A stretch of 64,000 nt of DNA from Plumapathes pennacea (GCA_964036295.1 OZ038469.1:7146067-7210066), one strand, 5' to 3'. Shown: positions 37,917-49,974, counted from the stretch's first letter. Made by a program: numbers and translations. Notes: generated by a model not told the origin, from the sequence alone.

Positions 37917-38273
37917 ATGGCGGTCTTTCATATTTTCTGGGCTTGTCCCTTTTCACCCTGGTTTACCTTTGTAATGAAGGTCTTATTTTTAATTTATCAT
38001 TATTACTGTATATTATTAATAATAACTCCAATTGGTAATGTGGGCAAACCCCCACATGGGTACAGTGAGCAAACCCTCACTATATGGTTGTGGGCAAACC
38101 CCCACTATAAAATAAAGCGGGTACAGTGGGCAAACCCCCACTCTAGTCTAGTTTATCTAGTTATAATACAGCGTAAAGTGGGCAAACCCCCACTCCTGAC
38201 CAATATTGTCATTCTCCTATACATCTTGTATATTGGAGAACTGTTCCTGATGGCAGCCCCTTCTATACCATAA
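37917..38273 (+). CDS. Element B1 linking frame (hypothetical 118 aa)
   Basis: It begins ATG directly after the ORF1 TAA, in the same frame, and ends TAA overlapping the ORF2 ATG (TAATG at 38271-38275). The first ~41 residues are strongly hydrophobic, with one possible membrane segment (VLFLIYHYYCILLIITPI). The hairpin repeats are read in two different frames (VGKPPH and WANPH), so selection on the hairpins is on the RNA, not on a peptide repeat. Readthrough of the ORF1 stop would extend ORF1 by this sequence. Confidence 0.5.
   Translation: MAVFHIFWACPFSPWFTFVMKVLFLIYHYYCILLIITPIGNVGKPPHGYSEQTLTIWLWANPHYKIKRVQWANPHSSLVYLVIIQRKVGKPPLLTNIVILLYILYIGELFLMAAPSIP
38038..38194 (+). promoter_or_regulatory. 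Hairpin array, five CAAACC stem-loops, element B1
   Basis: Stem-loops at 38038-38057, 38064-38081, 38090-38105, 38125-38142 and 38177-38194 all have the loop CAAACC. Stems are GTGGG/CCCAC (extended in the first to ATGTGGG/CCCACAT) or AGTGAG/CTCACT, a paired change that keeps pairing. Spacing is 8-35 nt. It lies at the same place as the unrelated array of element A. Confidence 0.8.
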
Positions 38274-41200
38274 TGGCTGTTCTACTTCTATCAGTCAATG
38301 CTAATGGGCTGAGAGACCCAAATAAAAGAGCCTCCTTTCTGCACTGGCTTCAGCTCTGCAGACCAGACATAGTTTGCCTGCAAGAACTGCATGTAAGAGA
38401 CGAGCCAGAAGCTTCCTCCTGGTTCTCGTCTACTGGATACTCTTTTGTGGCCTCGCCGGGAATGGTAAAGTCACGTGGAGTTGCAATCTTGTTCCGCCCT
38501 TCCCTCAAGGCAGCCAAATTTTGGCAAAACAACTCTGGCCGCTTTTCGATGGTTGAATTGGAATCCTCAAAGGGGACATTCAGGATAGCCACTATCTATA
38601 CCCCCAATCGTAATCCAGAGCGAGATAGCTTCTTTGACGAAGTCTCCAGCACTCTCGACCCAACAATCCCCACCTTCCTTTGTGGGGACTATAATGCTGT
38701 TTTTGACCCCCTGGTTGACAGGCGCGGCTCACATTCTCTCCCCTCGTCCTCGAGGGAGAGCTGTGGAACCCTAAAACGCATGTTCGAACACTCCGGCATG
38801 ACGGACATTTGGAGGCTCCTCCATCCCGACCTCCAGTGCTTCACATGGACCAAACCAGATGGCAGCTGCGCCTCGCGCATTGACATCATAGGCTGCCCTT
38901 CGTCTTGGTCTTCCTCTATCTCAAAATCAGACATAATTGTCTGTCCTTACTCTGATCATGATGCTGTCTCTGTTCACTTGTCTATACCTGAGCGTGTCTC
39001 GAGAGGCCCAGGCTCTTGGAAACTCAACACCTCTATCCTTGAGGAGCCAGGCTATATTGAGCTGATCTCTTCCTTCTGGTCCACTTGGAAAAATGAGAAA
39101 GGGTCCTTCCACTCCCTCCAAACCTGGTGGGATGTGGGTAAATTCAAGATCAAGAACCTCACTGTTAACTACTGTACAGCCCGCCAGCGGACAAAGCGAA
39201 AAAGACGAGAAGAACTCAACAATAGGGCTAAAGCCCTAAAAGCACAAGTTGATCTGGGTAGTACTTCTGCACTAGATGATTACAAAGATGTGATAGAGGA
39301 GCTAACAGCCCTAGACCTTGATGAAGCCAAAGGGGCCCAAATTAGAGTTCGTGCCAGATGGTGTGAGGAGGGTGAAACATCGTCCGCGTTTTTCTTCAGG
39401 CTCCAGAAGAAACGCTCATGTGACTCCCACATCTCAGGTGTCCGCCGCCCAGACAAATCAGTCTCTACAGACCTGTCAGACATTCTCGAGGCCTGGTCCA
39501 CGTTTTACAAAAAATTATTCAGCTCAGTTGTAACAGACAGTGCAGCTCAAGAAGAGCTACTCGCAAACCTCGAGTCCTCTCTCTGTGAAGATGAGGCTGC
39601 GCTTTGCGAAGGACCGCTTACCCTTGAAGAAGCTAATACAGCTCTAAAAGGTATGGCCCACCAAAAGTCACCAGGTCTAGATGGCCTTCCTATGGAGTTT
39701 TACCTGGCCTTTTGAAACGTCCTTGGTGAGGACCTAGTGTCCGTCCTAAATCGCTGCCATCTCTCTGGCACCCTCTCTCTTTCGCAGAGGAGAGGTCTGA
39801 TAACTTTGGTCTTCAAAAAGGGAGATCGCTTAGACATGGCAAACTGGCGGCCCATAACACTCCTGAACGTCGATTACAAAATCGCCGCTAGAACCATTGC
39901 CGGCCGCCTACTAAAGGTCATTAGCCGCATTGTTTCTCCTGACCAAACCTGTGGCGTCCCTGGTCGCTTCATTGGTGAGAATGTGCGTCTCCTTCAAGAC
40001 GCCATACAGTTTGCCACCGAATATAACTTACCTCTTGCTATTTTGTCACTGGACCAAGAGAAAGCATTCGATCGAGTAGAATGGCCATTTCTGGTGGCCA
40101 CACTCAATCGATTGGGCTTCGGCCCTTCCTTCATAAAGTGGGTTCAAACATTTTATACGGGCCCCCAAAGTGCCATTAACATCAACGGCCACACAACAGA
40201 AATCTTCAGCTTATCTCGAGGTGTGCGTCAGGGTTGCCCCCTGTCCCCACTACTGTATGTATTAGTGGCAGAAGTCCTTGCCTGCAACCTCCGGGCGTCT
40301 CCCATGATCAGAGGCATTAGAGTTCCTGGATCCACGGAAGAATGCCTGACTTCTCAATACGCAGATGACACATCTCTTCTGCTCACCACGGATGAATCTA
40401 TCCACGAAACATTTAAGGTTTATGATAAATACAAATGCGCCTCGGGGGCAAAGCTCAATCTTGCGAAGTGCAAAGGCCTCTGGGTGGGCGCCTGGCGCCA
40501 TCGCATTGACCCTCCCATCAATCTGCAATGGTCGTCTGATAAAATTCACTGTCTGGGCATCTACTCCGGAAATGCCCCTCTTGAATCCGACAATTGGATC
40601 CCAAGGCTCCAATCCTTTCAGAATGTTCTCTCTTCCTGGCGCCAACGGAACTTGTCCTTCCAAGGCAAGTCCTTAATCGCCAATGCCCTGGCCCTCTCGG
40701 GATTATGGTATGTAGCCTACCTAATCCCAATGCCACTGTGGGTCCTCAAGGAAATTAATAAGCATTTATTTGACTTCTTTTGGCATGGGAAAAAAGAACT
40801 TGTTGCCAGAAACATCGTTTGCCAACCCCGATCGGCTGGCGGTTTCTCCGTAGTGGATACGGAGACCAAAACGCAAGCCCTACATGCCCAGTGGGTAAAG
40901 AGATACATTTCAACACCAGCCAAGTGGACACTGTTCCTGACCTTCTGGGTGTGGAACTCCCTCCGGGCAACTGTTGAGGACGTTCTGTCCAGTCCCGGTT
41001 CTTTCAACCTCAACCTCTTACCTGACATATATAAATCAGTCTTTTCTGCTTGGGATGCCCTGGGAGGTCACCGCACTCCCTCCCTGGACACGTTTGTCTT
41101 TGATGGTGACCCTTGTGGCCAGCCTGTCACCATATCGGGGCTAAGCACAAAACTTGCCTACCAGCTGTTGCTTGGCAAGAAGGCAAAACCGCCACATTGT

Positions 41201-41824
41201 GTGGCTAAATTCTTCCCTTCCTTCGGACCATTGTACTGGCCGGAAACTTGGCAATAAGTTTCTATCTGTCCCTTGGACCGTCCAGTCATAGACCTTAGCT
41301 GGAAAATCGCTCATGGCGTCCTATACACGGCCTCTCGCCTGGAGTCGTTTGGATACACGGTAGATACCACTTGTTTTTGTGGGGCCCCCAACGAGACCCT
41401 GATACACTTGTTCTACGAGTGGCCATTGGCCCAGAGCATAATTGCCTGGGTGCAGTGCCTAATGTTCAAGACGTCGCCTGACACAGTGGCCTTGTCCTCT
41501 CGCCACATGTTGTTTGGCTTTAATAACACTGAGGTAAAACACACACCATCCGTGTTTTCTTACCTGCTAAACGTTGCAAAACATCGCATTTGGCTCGCCC
41601 GGAATGACTTCTGCTTTCGTAGTATCCGCCCGGGAGCAGTAGAGGTCATTTCTGCCACCAAGAGCCGCATCCGCCAAATCTTGCCACTCTATTTCAAACG
41701 CTTTCAGTCAGCTAGACGCCGGAGGTACTTCCACAGAGAATGGGGTGCTTCTGGTGCCATTGCGCAGGTCATTGATGATTTTTCTGTAGCTGGTGCTACC
41801 CATGTTCCCAGTCTTGCACACTAG
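38273..41824 (+). pseudogene. Element B1 ORF2: endonuclease/RT with two nonsense codons
   Basis: It starts MAVLLLSVNANGLRD at 38273. One frame carries through with stops TGA at 39713-39715 (TGG in B2) and TAA at 41255-41257 (CAA in B2), both consistent with single changes. Motifs: CLQELH, CGDYNAVFDP, SDHDAV, VFKKGDR, LDQEKAFDRVEW, GVRQGCPLSPLLYVL and YADDTS. The C-terminal motif reads CFCGAPNETLIHLFYEW, so its last Cys is replaced by Trp; B2 has Cys. The true C-terminus is lost in the 3' deletion and the frame runs into 3'UTR sequence. Confidence 0.93.
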
Positions 41825-41885
41825 TCTGAGAATTGCACATCCCTTCTCACTAGTGACTAAAACAAAACAAAAAACAAAAAAAAAA

Positions 41886-41972
41886 ACTTACCTGACGCGG
41901 GAGGTACTGTGATCATGGAGGCAGTCCTCTCAGGGTGAGGCCCTTTCATTGCACTTGGACTGGGTTGACCCC

Positions 41973-42004
<32 letters not shown>

Positions 42005-42046
42005 TATAATTTCTGGTAGTCGGGACCTGCGTTCGCGCTTGTCCCC
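41886..42046 (+). pseudogene. U1 snRNA: U1 3' segment after element B1 (lacks first 2 nt)
   Basis: A nearly complete U1 starting at ACTTACCTG, with GTCGGGACC for GTGGGGACC and GCGCTTGTCC for GCGCTCGTCC in the 3' part. No native promoter. Confidence 0.9.
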
Positions 42047-42569
42047 TTCCAAAAGAAGTAAAGAAGAAATTAAGAAAAAAAGACGGTGACTAGCATGTTG
42101 TGTTTGATTTTGTCTTGCAGCAGAAACGTTGAACAAGAAGAAGAAGAAAGACAAGTGGGGACTAAAAACAAACCATATGTTCATTCACGTGCTCATGTTC
42201 ACTGTCAATCGTCTGGTACGTGTGACAATTTTTATTTCTCCCATTCTGGTGCCTCTTGGTTTTTTTTTGAACGACTTGTTGGGCTCGAAGTTTAGGTGTT
42301 AATGGAACGTTTTATGTTCATTGTTGACAGTGGAACGTGCAAATTCGTCACAAGGACAAGCGCACGTCTTTGCGCGCGCGCGTGCGTGCGTGCAAGCGCT
42401 TGTCACTTATAATTGGAGAAAAGATCTTGATCTGTGTGATTTTTTTGTTCTTTTGTTGTTTAAAAAACAACCCTACACATCTTTTTTCGTACACTGCAAA
42501 ATTTGAACTCTTCAGGCCGCAAACTGACGGAGTACCGGGCGGTTTTGTGTGAGAAAAATGAAAAAGGAA

Positions 42570-42591
42570 GCCTACGACACGGGGTATTCCC

Positions 42592-42626
<35 letters not shown>

Positions 42627-42687
42627 CCGGGCTTAACTTCGGTGATCGGACGAGAACCGGTGTTTTCCCGGTGGTATGGTCGTAGGC
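42570..42687 (-). rRNA. 5S rRNA: 5S rRNA, unit 8
   Basis: 118 bp, consensus, with promoter boxes and terminator intact. Confidence 0.97.
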
Positions 42688-42873
42688 GAGAATATTGGCG
42701 TCAAATTTAGCATGTTATGGCGACTCTCGATTAACAAGCGGAGGCCTGGGACTAAGTGTCTTGCCTCCACATACATGGGGGCTTGTGGTGGCCGCGAGGA
42801 ACTGTGGGAAAACGAATACCACATGTAGGGAGATTTTGTGACGGACGGCCACCCTAAGAAACTAGAAGTCGGT

Positions 42874-43065
42874 ATCGCTTCTCGGCCTTATGGCTAAGAT
42901 CAAGTGTAGTATCTGTTCTTATCAGCTTAATATCTGATACGCTGCTCATTGAGTGGCTCAAATAATAAACTGATTTTTGGAACTGGGCTGTGGAATAGAG
43001 GCTTGCCTCGTCCCAGCCACGGGTTGTCTCGGTATAGCACTACCTCCGAGTACGGCCCACTCCCC
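42874..43065 (+). ncRNA. U2 snRNA: U2 snRNA, unit 8
   Basis: Complete 192-bp copy with the normal GTGTAGTATCTG. One change, CAAATAATAAACTG for CAAATATTAAACTG, lies just before the Sm site. Confidence 0.93.
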
Positions 43066-43253
43066 TCCGGGGGAACCCAATAAAAGCAAAGAGAACATTG
43101 AGATAAAGGCCTGGGCCCCTAGTGCGTCGGTTCTGGCACACTTTAGCATGCAAGGCGGCATAAAATGGACGCTTGAAAGGGTGGAAGGGTCGTCCCATAA
43201 GGAAGGAAGCGGATGTGCGCTCGACTCAGTTGTTTTGTGGACAAAACAACTTC

Positions 43254-43342
43254 ATACTTACCTGACGCGGGAGGTACTGTGATCATGGAGGCAGTCCTCT
43301 CAGGGTGAGGCCCTTTCATTGCACTTGGACTGGGTTGACCCC

Positions 43343-43374
<32 letters not shown>

Positions 43375-43406
43375 TATAATTTCTGGTAGTGGGGACCTGC
43401 GTTCGC
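43254..43406 (+). pseudogene. U1 snRNA: U1 truncated at its 3' end and fused to U2
   Basis: The first ~153 nt of U1, ending GCGTTCGC, join directly to U2 at TCGCTTCTCGG. The shared bases TCGC (43403-43406) mark a microhomology join. The 3' stem-loop is lost. The join removed the spacer, the 5S gene and the U2 promoter of the following unit. Confidence 0.93.
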
Positions 43407-43434
43407 TTCTCGGCCTTATGGCTAAGATCAAGTG
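43403..43434 (+). pseudogene. U2 snRNA: U2 5' fragment (promoterless), interrupted by element C2
   Basis: TCGCTTCTCGG...GATCAAGTG, the first 32-33 nt of U2 without its upstream region, cut at the same point as at 15359. It resumes at 48832 with TATCTGTTC, so TAG is missing. Confidence 0.93.
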
Positions 43435-43603
43435 AGCAGGATTTTGGAGTCGTTTTTTCACGTGAGTACTAAGTGGTTTTTCGCTTTCTCCTCCTCCTTT
43501 GATCCTACGCTGGGTGGACTTATGCTCTGGTGAGACAACGATAGAGAACCCCCATACTCTCTTAGTCGACCCAGTAACACTCACTAGGATTACGGTCGAC
43601 GAG

Positions 43604-45148
43604 ATGGCCACGCCCCCCGCTACACGTATTGATGATGGTTCCATTGCTGACGAGATCTTTGGACCCCCGAGACCTGTAAACTACGCTGGTGCAGCCAGAA
43701 CAGGACTTCCTAACGAACGAGATAACCGACCCAAAATGGCAATGCATGTCCACCCCGACAATACCCTGCCTGGACGCCCCTGTACTGCAGTCATAAATTC
43801 TCGAGGAAGATATGCTGCTGGAGATATTTTCGATGCACTGCAGGCGGCTGAGATCGACCCAAAAAGCCTCAGCTGCCTACAGAAAAAATCAAATGGCGAG
43901 GTAACGCTTACCTTTCGGACCGTCGCCCAAAAAGAACTCTTCCTGTCTAAGTGCTCCCTGACTGTCAACGACCAACGACTGGCCATCCAAGACGCTGACC
44001 GCCCTCTCACTTTCCTTAATATCTATGACGCCCCCCATGAACTCCCAGATCCCGCAATCATCACTCGCTTACTTCCCTACTGCAAAGTACACCACCGCCG
44101 TGGGAAATTCCAGCAGCCCGAGGGAGTTATGAACGGCATACGACACTACCGAGTTAGAATTCACCAACCCATCCCGAGCTACCTACGATTTGGCAAAACA
44201 CTGATCGCACTAAAACACAACGGACAAGAAGAAACCTGCCGACACTGTAACCGACCGGGACACTACGCCAACCACTGTCGAACCCTCACCTGCTACAACT
44301 GCGGAGAAACTGGACACCAGGCACCAGAGTGCCCAGGCCCAGTCTTGTGCTCCATATGCCATGACCCCTCCCATAAGGCAAGAACCTGCCCCTACTCCTG
44401 GGACCGCTCGCTGGTACGAGTGACACCATCGTCCGACCAGGAAGTGGACGTGGAAGGAGACAGTACACCCACACATGACATTACGGACAACAACCCCTAC
44501 GCCATACTGAACGACCTGACTGACACAGAAATAACAGCTGAAACTGCTACAATTGCCACTGACCAATCTGAACAACAGGAACAAAATAACCCACAAACTG
44601 AAACACAGATACAAATCACCTCACACACAGCAACACAAGAACTTGACAACACTGACCACCGAGACAGCGACAACGAATCCTCCGCGGAGTCTGACCTCTC
44701 AGACGAGGAAACGGAAACACAGACAGAACACTATACCAGTGCACCCGAAGAAATCTACAGCAGACCCTCCTCACCAAACAGAGACACAATACAACATCAG
44801 ACCACAGTGAGACGAGAGACACATCCAACCACACACAATGGCCGAAAACCAGCCCCCCTGATGGCTGTAGAAATTCCATCCAGAATACCTACCCGCCCCT
44901 TAATCCCTCCTGGCGGAAAACCATCTGAAGTCACCCTGACACCAGACACCCTACAAACACAACAACTTTTCCCAGATACACCTGAGCCCGAAGAAACTTC
45001 CCCTGGACAGACAACGGAGCAAGAGGACACCCCCATGCAGGACCCTTCCCTCAAAAGGACAAGAGATGTGACCCCCCCTAAACCCCAAAGGAAGAAAGGC
45101 AAAGCCAATAAGGATACCCCAAAGAAGAAAAAGAACAAGTCCCGATGA
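43604..45148 (+). CDS. Element C2 ORF1: three-CCHC-knuckle protein
   Basis: 514 aa from ATG 43604 (MATPPATRIDDG). The three knuckles are as in C1 (TCRHCNRPGHYANHC, TCYNCGETGHQAPEC, LCSICHDPSHKARTC). The basic C-terminus is the same. It differs from C1 by a short insertion (GGKPSEVTL region) and by loss of one residue near CKVHHRRG. Confidence 0.9.
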   Translation: MATPPATRIDDGSIADEIFGPPRPVNYAGAARTGLPNERDNRPKMAMHVHPDNTLPGRPCTAVINSRGRYAAGDIFDALQAAEIDPKSLSCLQKKSNGEVTLTFRTVAQKELFLSKCSLTVNDQRLAIQDADRPLTFLNIYDAPHELPDPAIITRLLPYCKVHHRRGKFQQPEGVMNGIRHYRVRIHQPIPSYLRFGKTLIALKHNGQEETCRHCNRPGHYANHCRTLTCYNCGETGHQAPECPGPVLCSICHDPSHKARTCPYSWDRSLVRVTPSSDQEVDVEGDSTPTHDITDNNPYAILNDLTDTEITAETATIATDQSEQQEQNNPQTETQIQITSHTATQELDNTDHRDSDNESSAESDLSDEETETQTEHYTSAPEEIYSRPSSPNRDTIQHQTTVRRETHPTTHNGRKPAPLMAVEIPSRIPTRPLIPPGGKPSEVTLTPDTLQTQQLFPDTPEPEETSPGQTTEQEDTPMQDPSLKRTRDVTPPKPQRKKGKANKDTPKKKKNKSR

Positions 45149-45215
45149 AACGGTATGCCACCTTTAATAATTTCTGTATAACCTTTACACTATGATTCTG
45201 GTCTCTCCCCCACCC

Positions 45216-48200
45216 CAGCCTACGCTGACACAATCAGAATATCATCTCTAAATCTCAGAGGCCTAGGTGATATCAACAAACGCAACATCATTTATGATTT
45301 CATGAAAAAAAATCCCTGACATTTGGCTCCTACAAGAAACTCTAGTGACAAACAATGACAAAATAAAAACCCTGACCACTGAGTGGCAGGGTAACAGCTT
45401 TTGGTCACCAGCCATAGGCAAAAGAGGTGGGGTCTCCACACTCATACCCCCTCATTTCAGAGGGGAGATCTCAACATGGAAAAAAGACACTGATGGCAGC
45501 ATTTTAAGTATACTTTTAAAACTAGGAGAGACCAGAATCAACATAGTAAACATATATGCCCCTACGAATAGGATGGATAGGGAAACCTTTTTTGAAAATC
45601 TACCTCAGTATTTCTTCCCAAATGCAAAGATCATCATTGGGGGAGACTTCAACTGCATAGAACAAGCAATAGACAAAATTGGAGGCAACCAAAACACAGT
45701 CACTGAAGACACAAAAAATCTCAAAATTGACTACCAACTAATTGATATCTGGAGGACTTTGAACCCCAACACCAGACAATTCACCTGGTTCAATTCGAAC
45801 ATGTCCATCGGGTCCAGACTTGATAAGTTTCTCATACCCAGAAATTACAAACAGCAAACAAAGACATGCACTATGATTCCATGCACTTTTTCAGATCATG
45901 ACTGTGTCCAACTGACCATAATGAATCAAGACACTATTTCTCACGGCCCCGGAATTTGGCGAATGAACACCTCACTCTTAGGAGATGAACACTACATTGA
46001 CACAATGAGTAACTTGATCAATACTCACATCGCATATCAAGAAGCCTTCCCCTCAAAAAGGGAATGGTGGGATTTCCTAAAAACATCAATAAAAGAAAAA
46101 TCAATCCAAGTATCAAAAATTAAAAGACGAACACAAGACCATCACAGGGTCACACTTACCAACAAACTGATTCAAGCCAAACAGAACCTGATCCAAGGAG
46201 ACACAAATGCACACAAAACAATCGAAACACTCCAAGCTGAACTGAACTCCATAACCCTGCAGGAAATGGAAGGCAGAAAAATTAGAAGCAGAGCTCAATG
46301 GCTAGAAAAGGGCGAGAAACCCTCCCGATACTTTTGTAACCTAGAAAAAATCAGGACAACCAAAAATACCATAACCTCCATTTTCAACAAAAACTCACAG
46401 GAAGTATCCGCACAAGCAGACATTGAACAAGCACATGTTGATTTTTACCAAAAACTGTACTCCAAAACACAAACAGATGAAGACATACAAGACCAACTAT
46501 TACACAAACTCCCAAAATCCCTGGGAAACACTGAAAAGCAATCTTGCGAGGGAGGGCTCATAGTTAACGAGCTACACACAGCACTCACATCACTGAGCAA
46601 TAACAAATCGCCTGGGCCTGATGGATTACCCCTTGAATTCTATAGCAGGTTCTGGCCCCTACTGGGTCCCCACCTAGCTGCAGTTTTAAATGAGAGTTTC
46701 CACAAGGGTGAACTTTGCACATCTATGAAACAGAGCGTGACCCGCCTAATTTTCAAGAAAGGCGACAAACGAGATCTAAAAAACTGGCGGCCTATATCAT
46801 TACTTAACGTAGATTACAAACTGGGATCGAAAGCCCTTACCAACCGACTAGCCAAAGTACTTCAGCACATTATTGACGAAGACCAAACATGCTCTGTTCC
46901 CAACAGAACTATATCCTCTAATCTTATCTTAATTAGAGACGCCCTACAATACATAGAAAAAACAAACGAAACAGCTATACTGATTAATTTAGACCAGGAA
47001 AAAGCCTTTGATAAAGTTGACAGAACTTTCTTACTTAAAACACTCAACCAATTTGGTTTTGGGAGAGATTTCCAAGCCTGGATATCCACCTTATACCATG
47101 AAGCCACAACTCAAATAATAGTTAATGGACACTTGACCACAGACATACAACTCCAGAGAGGAGTCAGACAGGGTGACCCCCTGTCCCCCCTCTTGTATGT
47201 CCTTGTAGCTGAGGTTTTGGCAAATAACCTCAGAATCGACAACAATATCAAAGGCTTCCTCTTGCCCGGTGCAAAAGGAGCACAGATTAAGATCAGCCAA
47301 TATGCTGACGATGCCACCAGTATTCTCAAAGACTTTAAATCAATGCATAACCTCTTTGATCGAGTGAGTGAATACGAAAAGGCCACAGGGGCCACCTTGA
47401 ACAAAGGCAAAACTGAAGCTATGTGGTTGGGAGCATGGCGCTCCAGAACTGACAAACCTTTTGGCATAAAATGGGTCAAAAAAATTAAAATCCTTGGAGC
47501 CTGGTTTGGCTACCAGGATACTGAGCAAGATAATTGGCAACCACTGCTTGAAAAACTAAGCACAAAACTGAATATGTGGAAATCAAGAACTCTATCACTG
47601 ATTGGCAAAACAACAATCATAAATGTTCTGGGAGCCAGTAAATTCTGGTACCTTGCAAAAATCCTTCCAGTGCCAAAATGGGTTCTGTCAGCATATCACA
47701 AACTAACTTGGCCCTTCCTATGGGGTACAAATATAGAAACTGTAAGCAGAAAGCAATGCCAAACTCCCATAGATACTGGTGGCCTCAACGTCACAGACTT
47801 CAAGTTAAAGGCACAGGCCCTACAAGTCTCAGCCCTAGCACACACTCTCAATAACACAAGCCATAAAAGTTTCTATCTGGCTAGATATAATGTAGGCCAG
47901 AGACTAGCAGGAGTGCACAGTCGCTGGTCCAACTTATGAAGCAACAGCACCCCGAGTGCTCTTCAACCAACTAAGATATATAGCGATACAATGAAGGCCT
48001 TAACTAAGATATCGAAAGGGTTACAAAACCCTCGAGTCTTCGATTACTCCACAAAAAATAGTACATAGAATTACAGAAATCCTACACAGTAACCCCGCCA
48101 CTTTATCGATGGCGAGGTGCACTGAGTCCTCAATCTATTCCGAAAACCATTTGGACAACAGCTCGCGAAGAAATAACCGAAAATTTCAAAAACGATTTAA

Positions 48201-48694
48201 TTTGGCTGATCCTCAACAGAGGTGTAAAAGTAAGAGACTCGATGCACACTTGGGGCTACATTAAGTCCAACAAGTGTGCTATGTGCGACCAAAAAGAAAC
48301 TATCGAACACTGCTTCATCACATGCAAACGAGCGCAAAAGGTTTGGAAACACTTCCAACCAACGCTCGATAAAATTCTTAACGTTTCCACTCCGATCGAA
48401 CTTACCGCTAAGTCGGTCTTCTTCTATGTATTTCCTGCTCAAACACCAAAGAAAGACCGTATTGCTCGACACTTGCTGAAGTCCATCCTGTACGGGATTT
48501 GGCACTTTCGCAACAGAGCAACTTTCAGGAATGGAACTGAGGACTCAAGCACAGTTATTAGATATATCGTACATGATATCACTACTAGAATACACGTTGA
48601 TTACTTTAGACTACCATTAGCAACCTTTAGCAGTACCTGGGAAGACAAATCCTTATGCATAATCCAGACTGCAAAGCTCAGCATTGCTCTGTGA
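45216..48694 (+). pseudogene. Element C2 ORF2: endonuclease/RT, two frameshifts and a nonsense codon
   Basis: A 2-bp loss near 45314 (AATCCCTGAC for AATCCCTCTGAC) cuts the endonuclease start off from the rest. The frame is then open from about 45318 to a TGA at 47937-47939 (CGA in C1). A 1-bp loss lies near 48062 (AATAGTACATAG for AACAGTTACATAG). The C-terminus with CAMCDQKETIEHC is recognisable to 48694. As in C1, no in-frame ATG precedes the endonuclease motif. Confidence 0.92.
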
Positions 48695-48831
48695 ATACAA
48701 AATCGAACTGCGTCAAAAACTCTGAACACTTGACGCCATAGCAACAACCGCTGACCAAAAAAACTGAAACTCTGGAATAGGAAACACGAACTGTAAATAG
48801 GGATGACTCAAATAAAATATTTTCAAAAGAA

Positions 48832-48987
48832 TATCTGTTCTTATCAGCTTAATATCTGATACGCTGCTCATTGAGTGGCTCAAATATTAAACTGATTTTT
48901 GGAACTGGGCTGTGGAATAGAGGCTTGCCTCGTCCCAGCCACGGGTTGTCTCGGTATAGCACTACCTCCGAGTACGGCCCACTCCCC
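48832..48987 (+). pseudogene. U2 snRNA: U2 3' segment after element C2
   Basis: U2 from TATCTGTTC to its 3' end, with the Sm-type site. The 3' flank has one change (CCCCTCTGGGGG). Confidence 0.93.
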
Positions 48988-49175
48988 TCTGGGGGAACCC
49001 AATAAAAGCAAAGAGAACATTGAGATAAAGGCCTGGGCCCCTAGTGCGTCGGTCCTCGCACACTTTAGCATGCAAGGCGGCATAGAATGGACGCTTGGAA
49101 GGGTGGAAGGGTCGTCCCATAAGGAAGGAAGCGGATGTGCGGTCGGCTCAGTTGTTTTGTGGACAAAACAACTTC

Positions 49176-49264
49176 ATACTTACCTGACGCGGGAGGTACT
49201 GTGATCATGGAGGCAGTCCTCTCAGGGTGAGGCCCTTTCATTGCACTTGGACTGGGTTGACCCC

Positions 49265-49296
<32 letters not shown>

Positions 49297-49338
49297 TATA
49301 ATTTCTGGTAGTGGGGACCTGCGTTCGCGCTCGTCCCC
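49176..49338 (+). ncRNA. U1 snRNA: U1 snRNA, unit 9 (complete)
   Basis: 163 bp, uninterrupted, with the upstream inverted repeat at 49150-49173 and all key elements. One of three complete consensus-like U1 copies here, with those at 12986 and 14353. Confidence 0.96.
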
Positions 49339-49856
49339 TTCCAAAAGAAGTAAAGAAGAAATTAAGAAAAAAAGACGGTGACTAGCATGTCGTGTTTGAT
49401 TTTGTCTTGCAGCAGAAACGTTGAACAAGAAGAAAAAGAAAGGCAAGTGGGAACTAAAAACAAACCATAAGTTCATTCACGTGCTCATGTTCACTGTCAA
49501 TCGTCTGGTACGTGTGACAATTTTTATTTCTCCCATTCTGGCGCCTCTTGGTATTTTTTGAACGACTTGTTGGGCTCGAAGTTTAGGTGTTAATGGAACG
49601 TTTTATGTTCATTGTTGACAGTGGAACGTGCAAATTCGTCACAAGGACAAGCGCACGTCCGTGCGCGCGTGCGCGTGCGTGCAAGCGCTTGTCACTTATA
49701 ATTGCAGAAAAGATCACGATCTGTGATTTTTTTGTTCTTTTGTTGTTTAAAAAACAACCCTACACATCTTTTTTCGTACACTGCAAAAATTGAACTCTTC
49801 AGGCCGCAAACTGACGGAGTACCGGGCGGTTTTGTGTGAGAAAAATGAAAAAGGAA

Positions 49857-49878
49857 GCCTACGACACGGGGTATTCCC

Positions 49879-49913
<35 letters not shown>

Positions 49914-49974
49914 CTGGGCTTAACTTCGGTGATCGGACGAGAACCGGTGTTTTCCCGGTGGTATGGTCGTAGGC
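49857..49974 (-). rRNA. 5S rRNA: 5S rRNA, unit 10
   Basis: 118 bp, same as unit 1, with boxes and terminator intact. Confidence 0.97.

Larger units (their letters stand above)
36220..41885 (+). mobile_element. Retrotransposon B1, U1 site 1 (two nonsense codons)
   Basis: A 5666-bp element, same layout as A: 5'UTR with a GGTTCAAGT motif and a pyrimidine tract, ORF1, linking frame with hairpin array, ORF2, and a 3'UTR ending in an A-rich tail. ORF2 has two premature stops. About 0.28 kb is deleted across the ORF2 end and 3'UTR (the junction at 41779 matches 61806 and 62087 of B2), yet the final ~100 bp with GTAGC-TGGT-GCTAC is kept. Confidence 0.92.
43435..48831 (+). mobile_element. Retrotransposon C2, U2 branch-point site (defective)
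   Basis: A 5397-bp copy, nearly identical to C1, in the same U2 position with ~3 bp of target lost and no duplication. ORF1 is open; ORF2 is broken. It lies behind the U1/U2 fusion. Confidence 0.93.

Noticed and set aside
43435..48831. C2 as a product of duplication of the C1 unit
   Set aside because: Flanks differ (U1/U2 fusion on the left, intact U1 on the right without D1) and the number of target bases lost differs, so separate insertion is at least as likely. Not settled.
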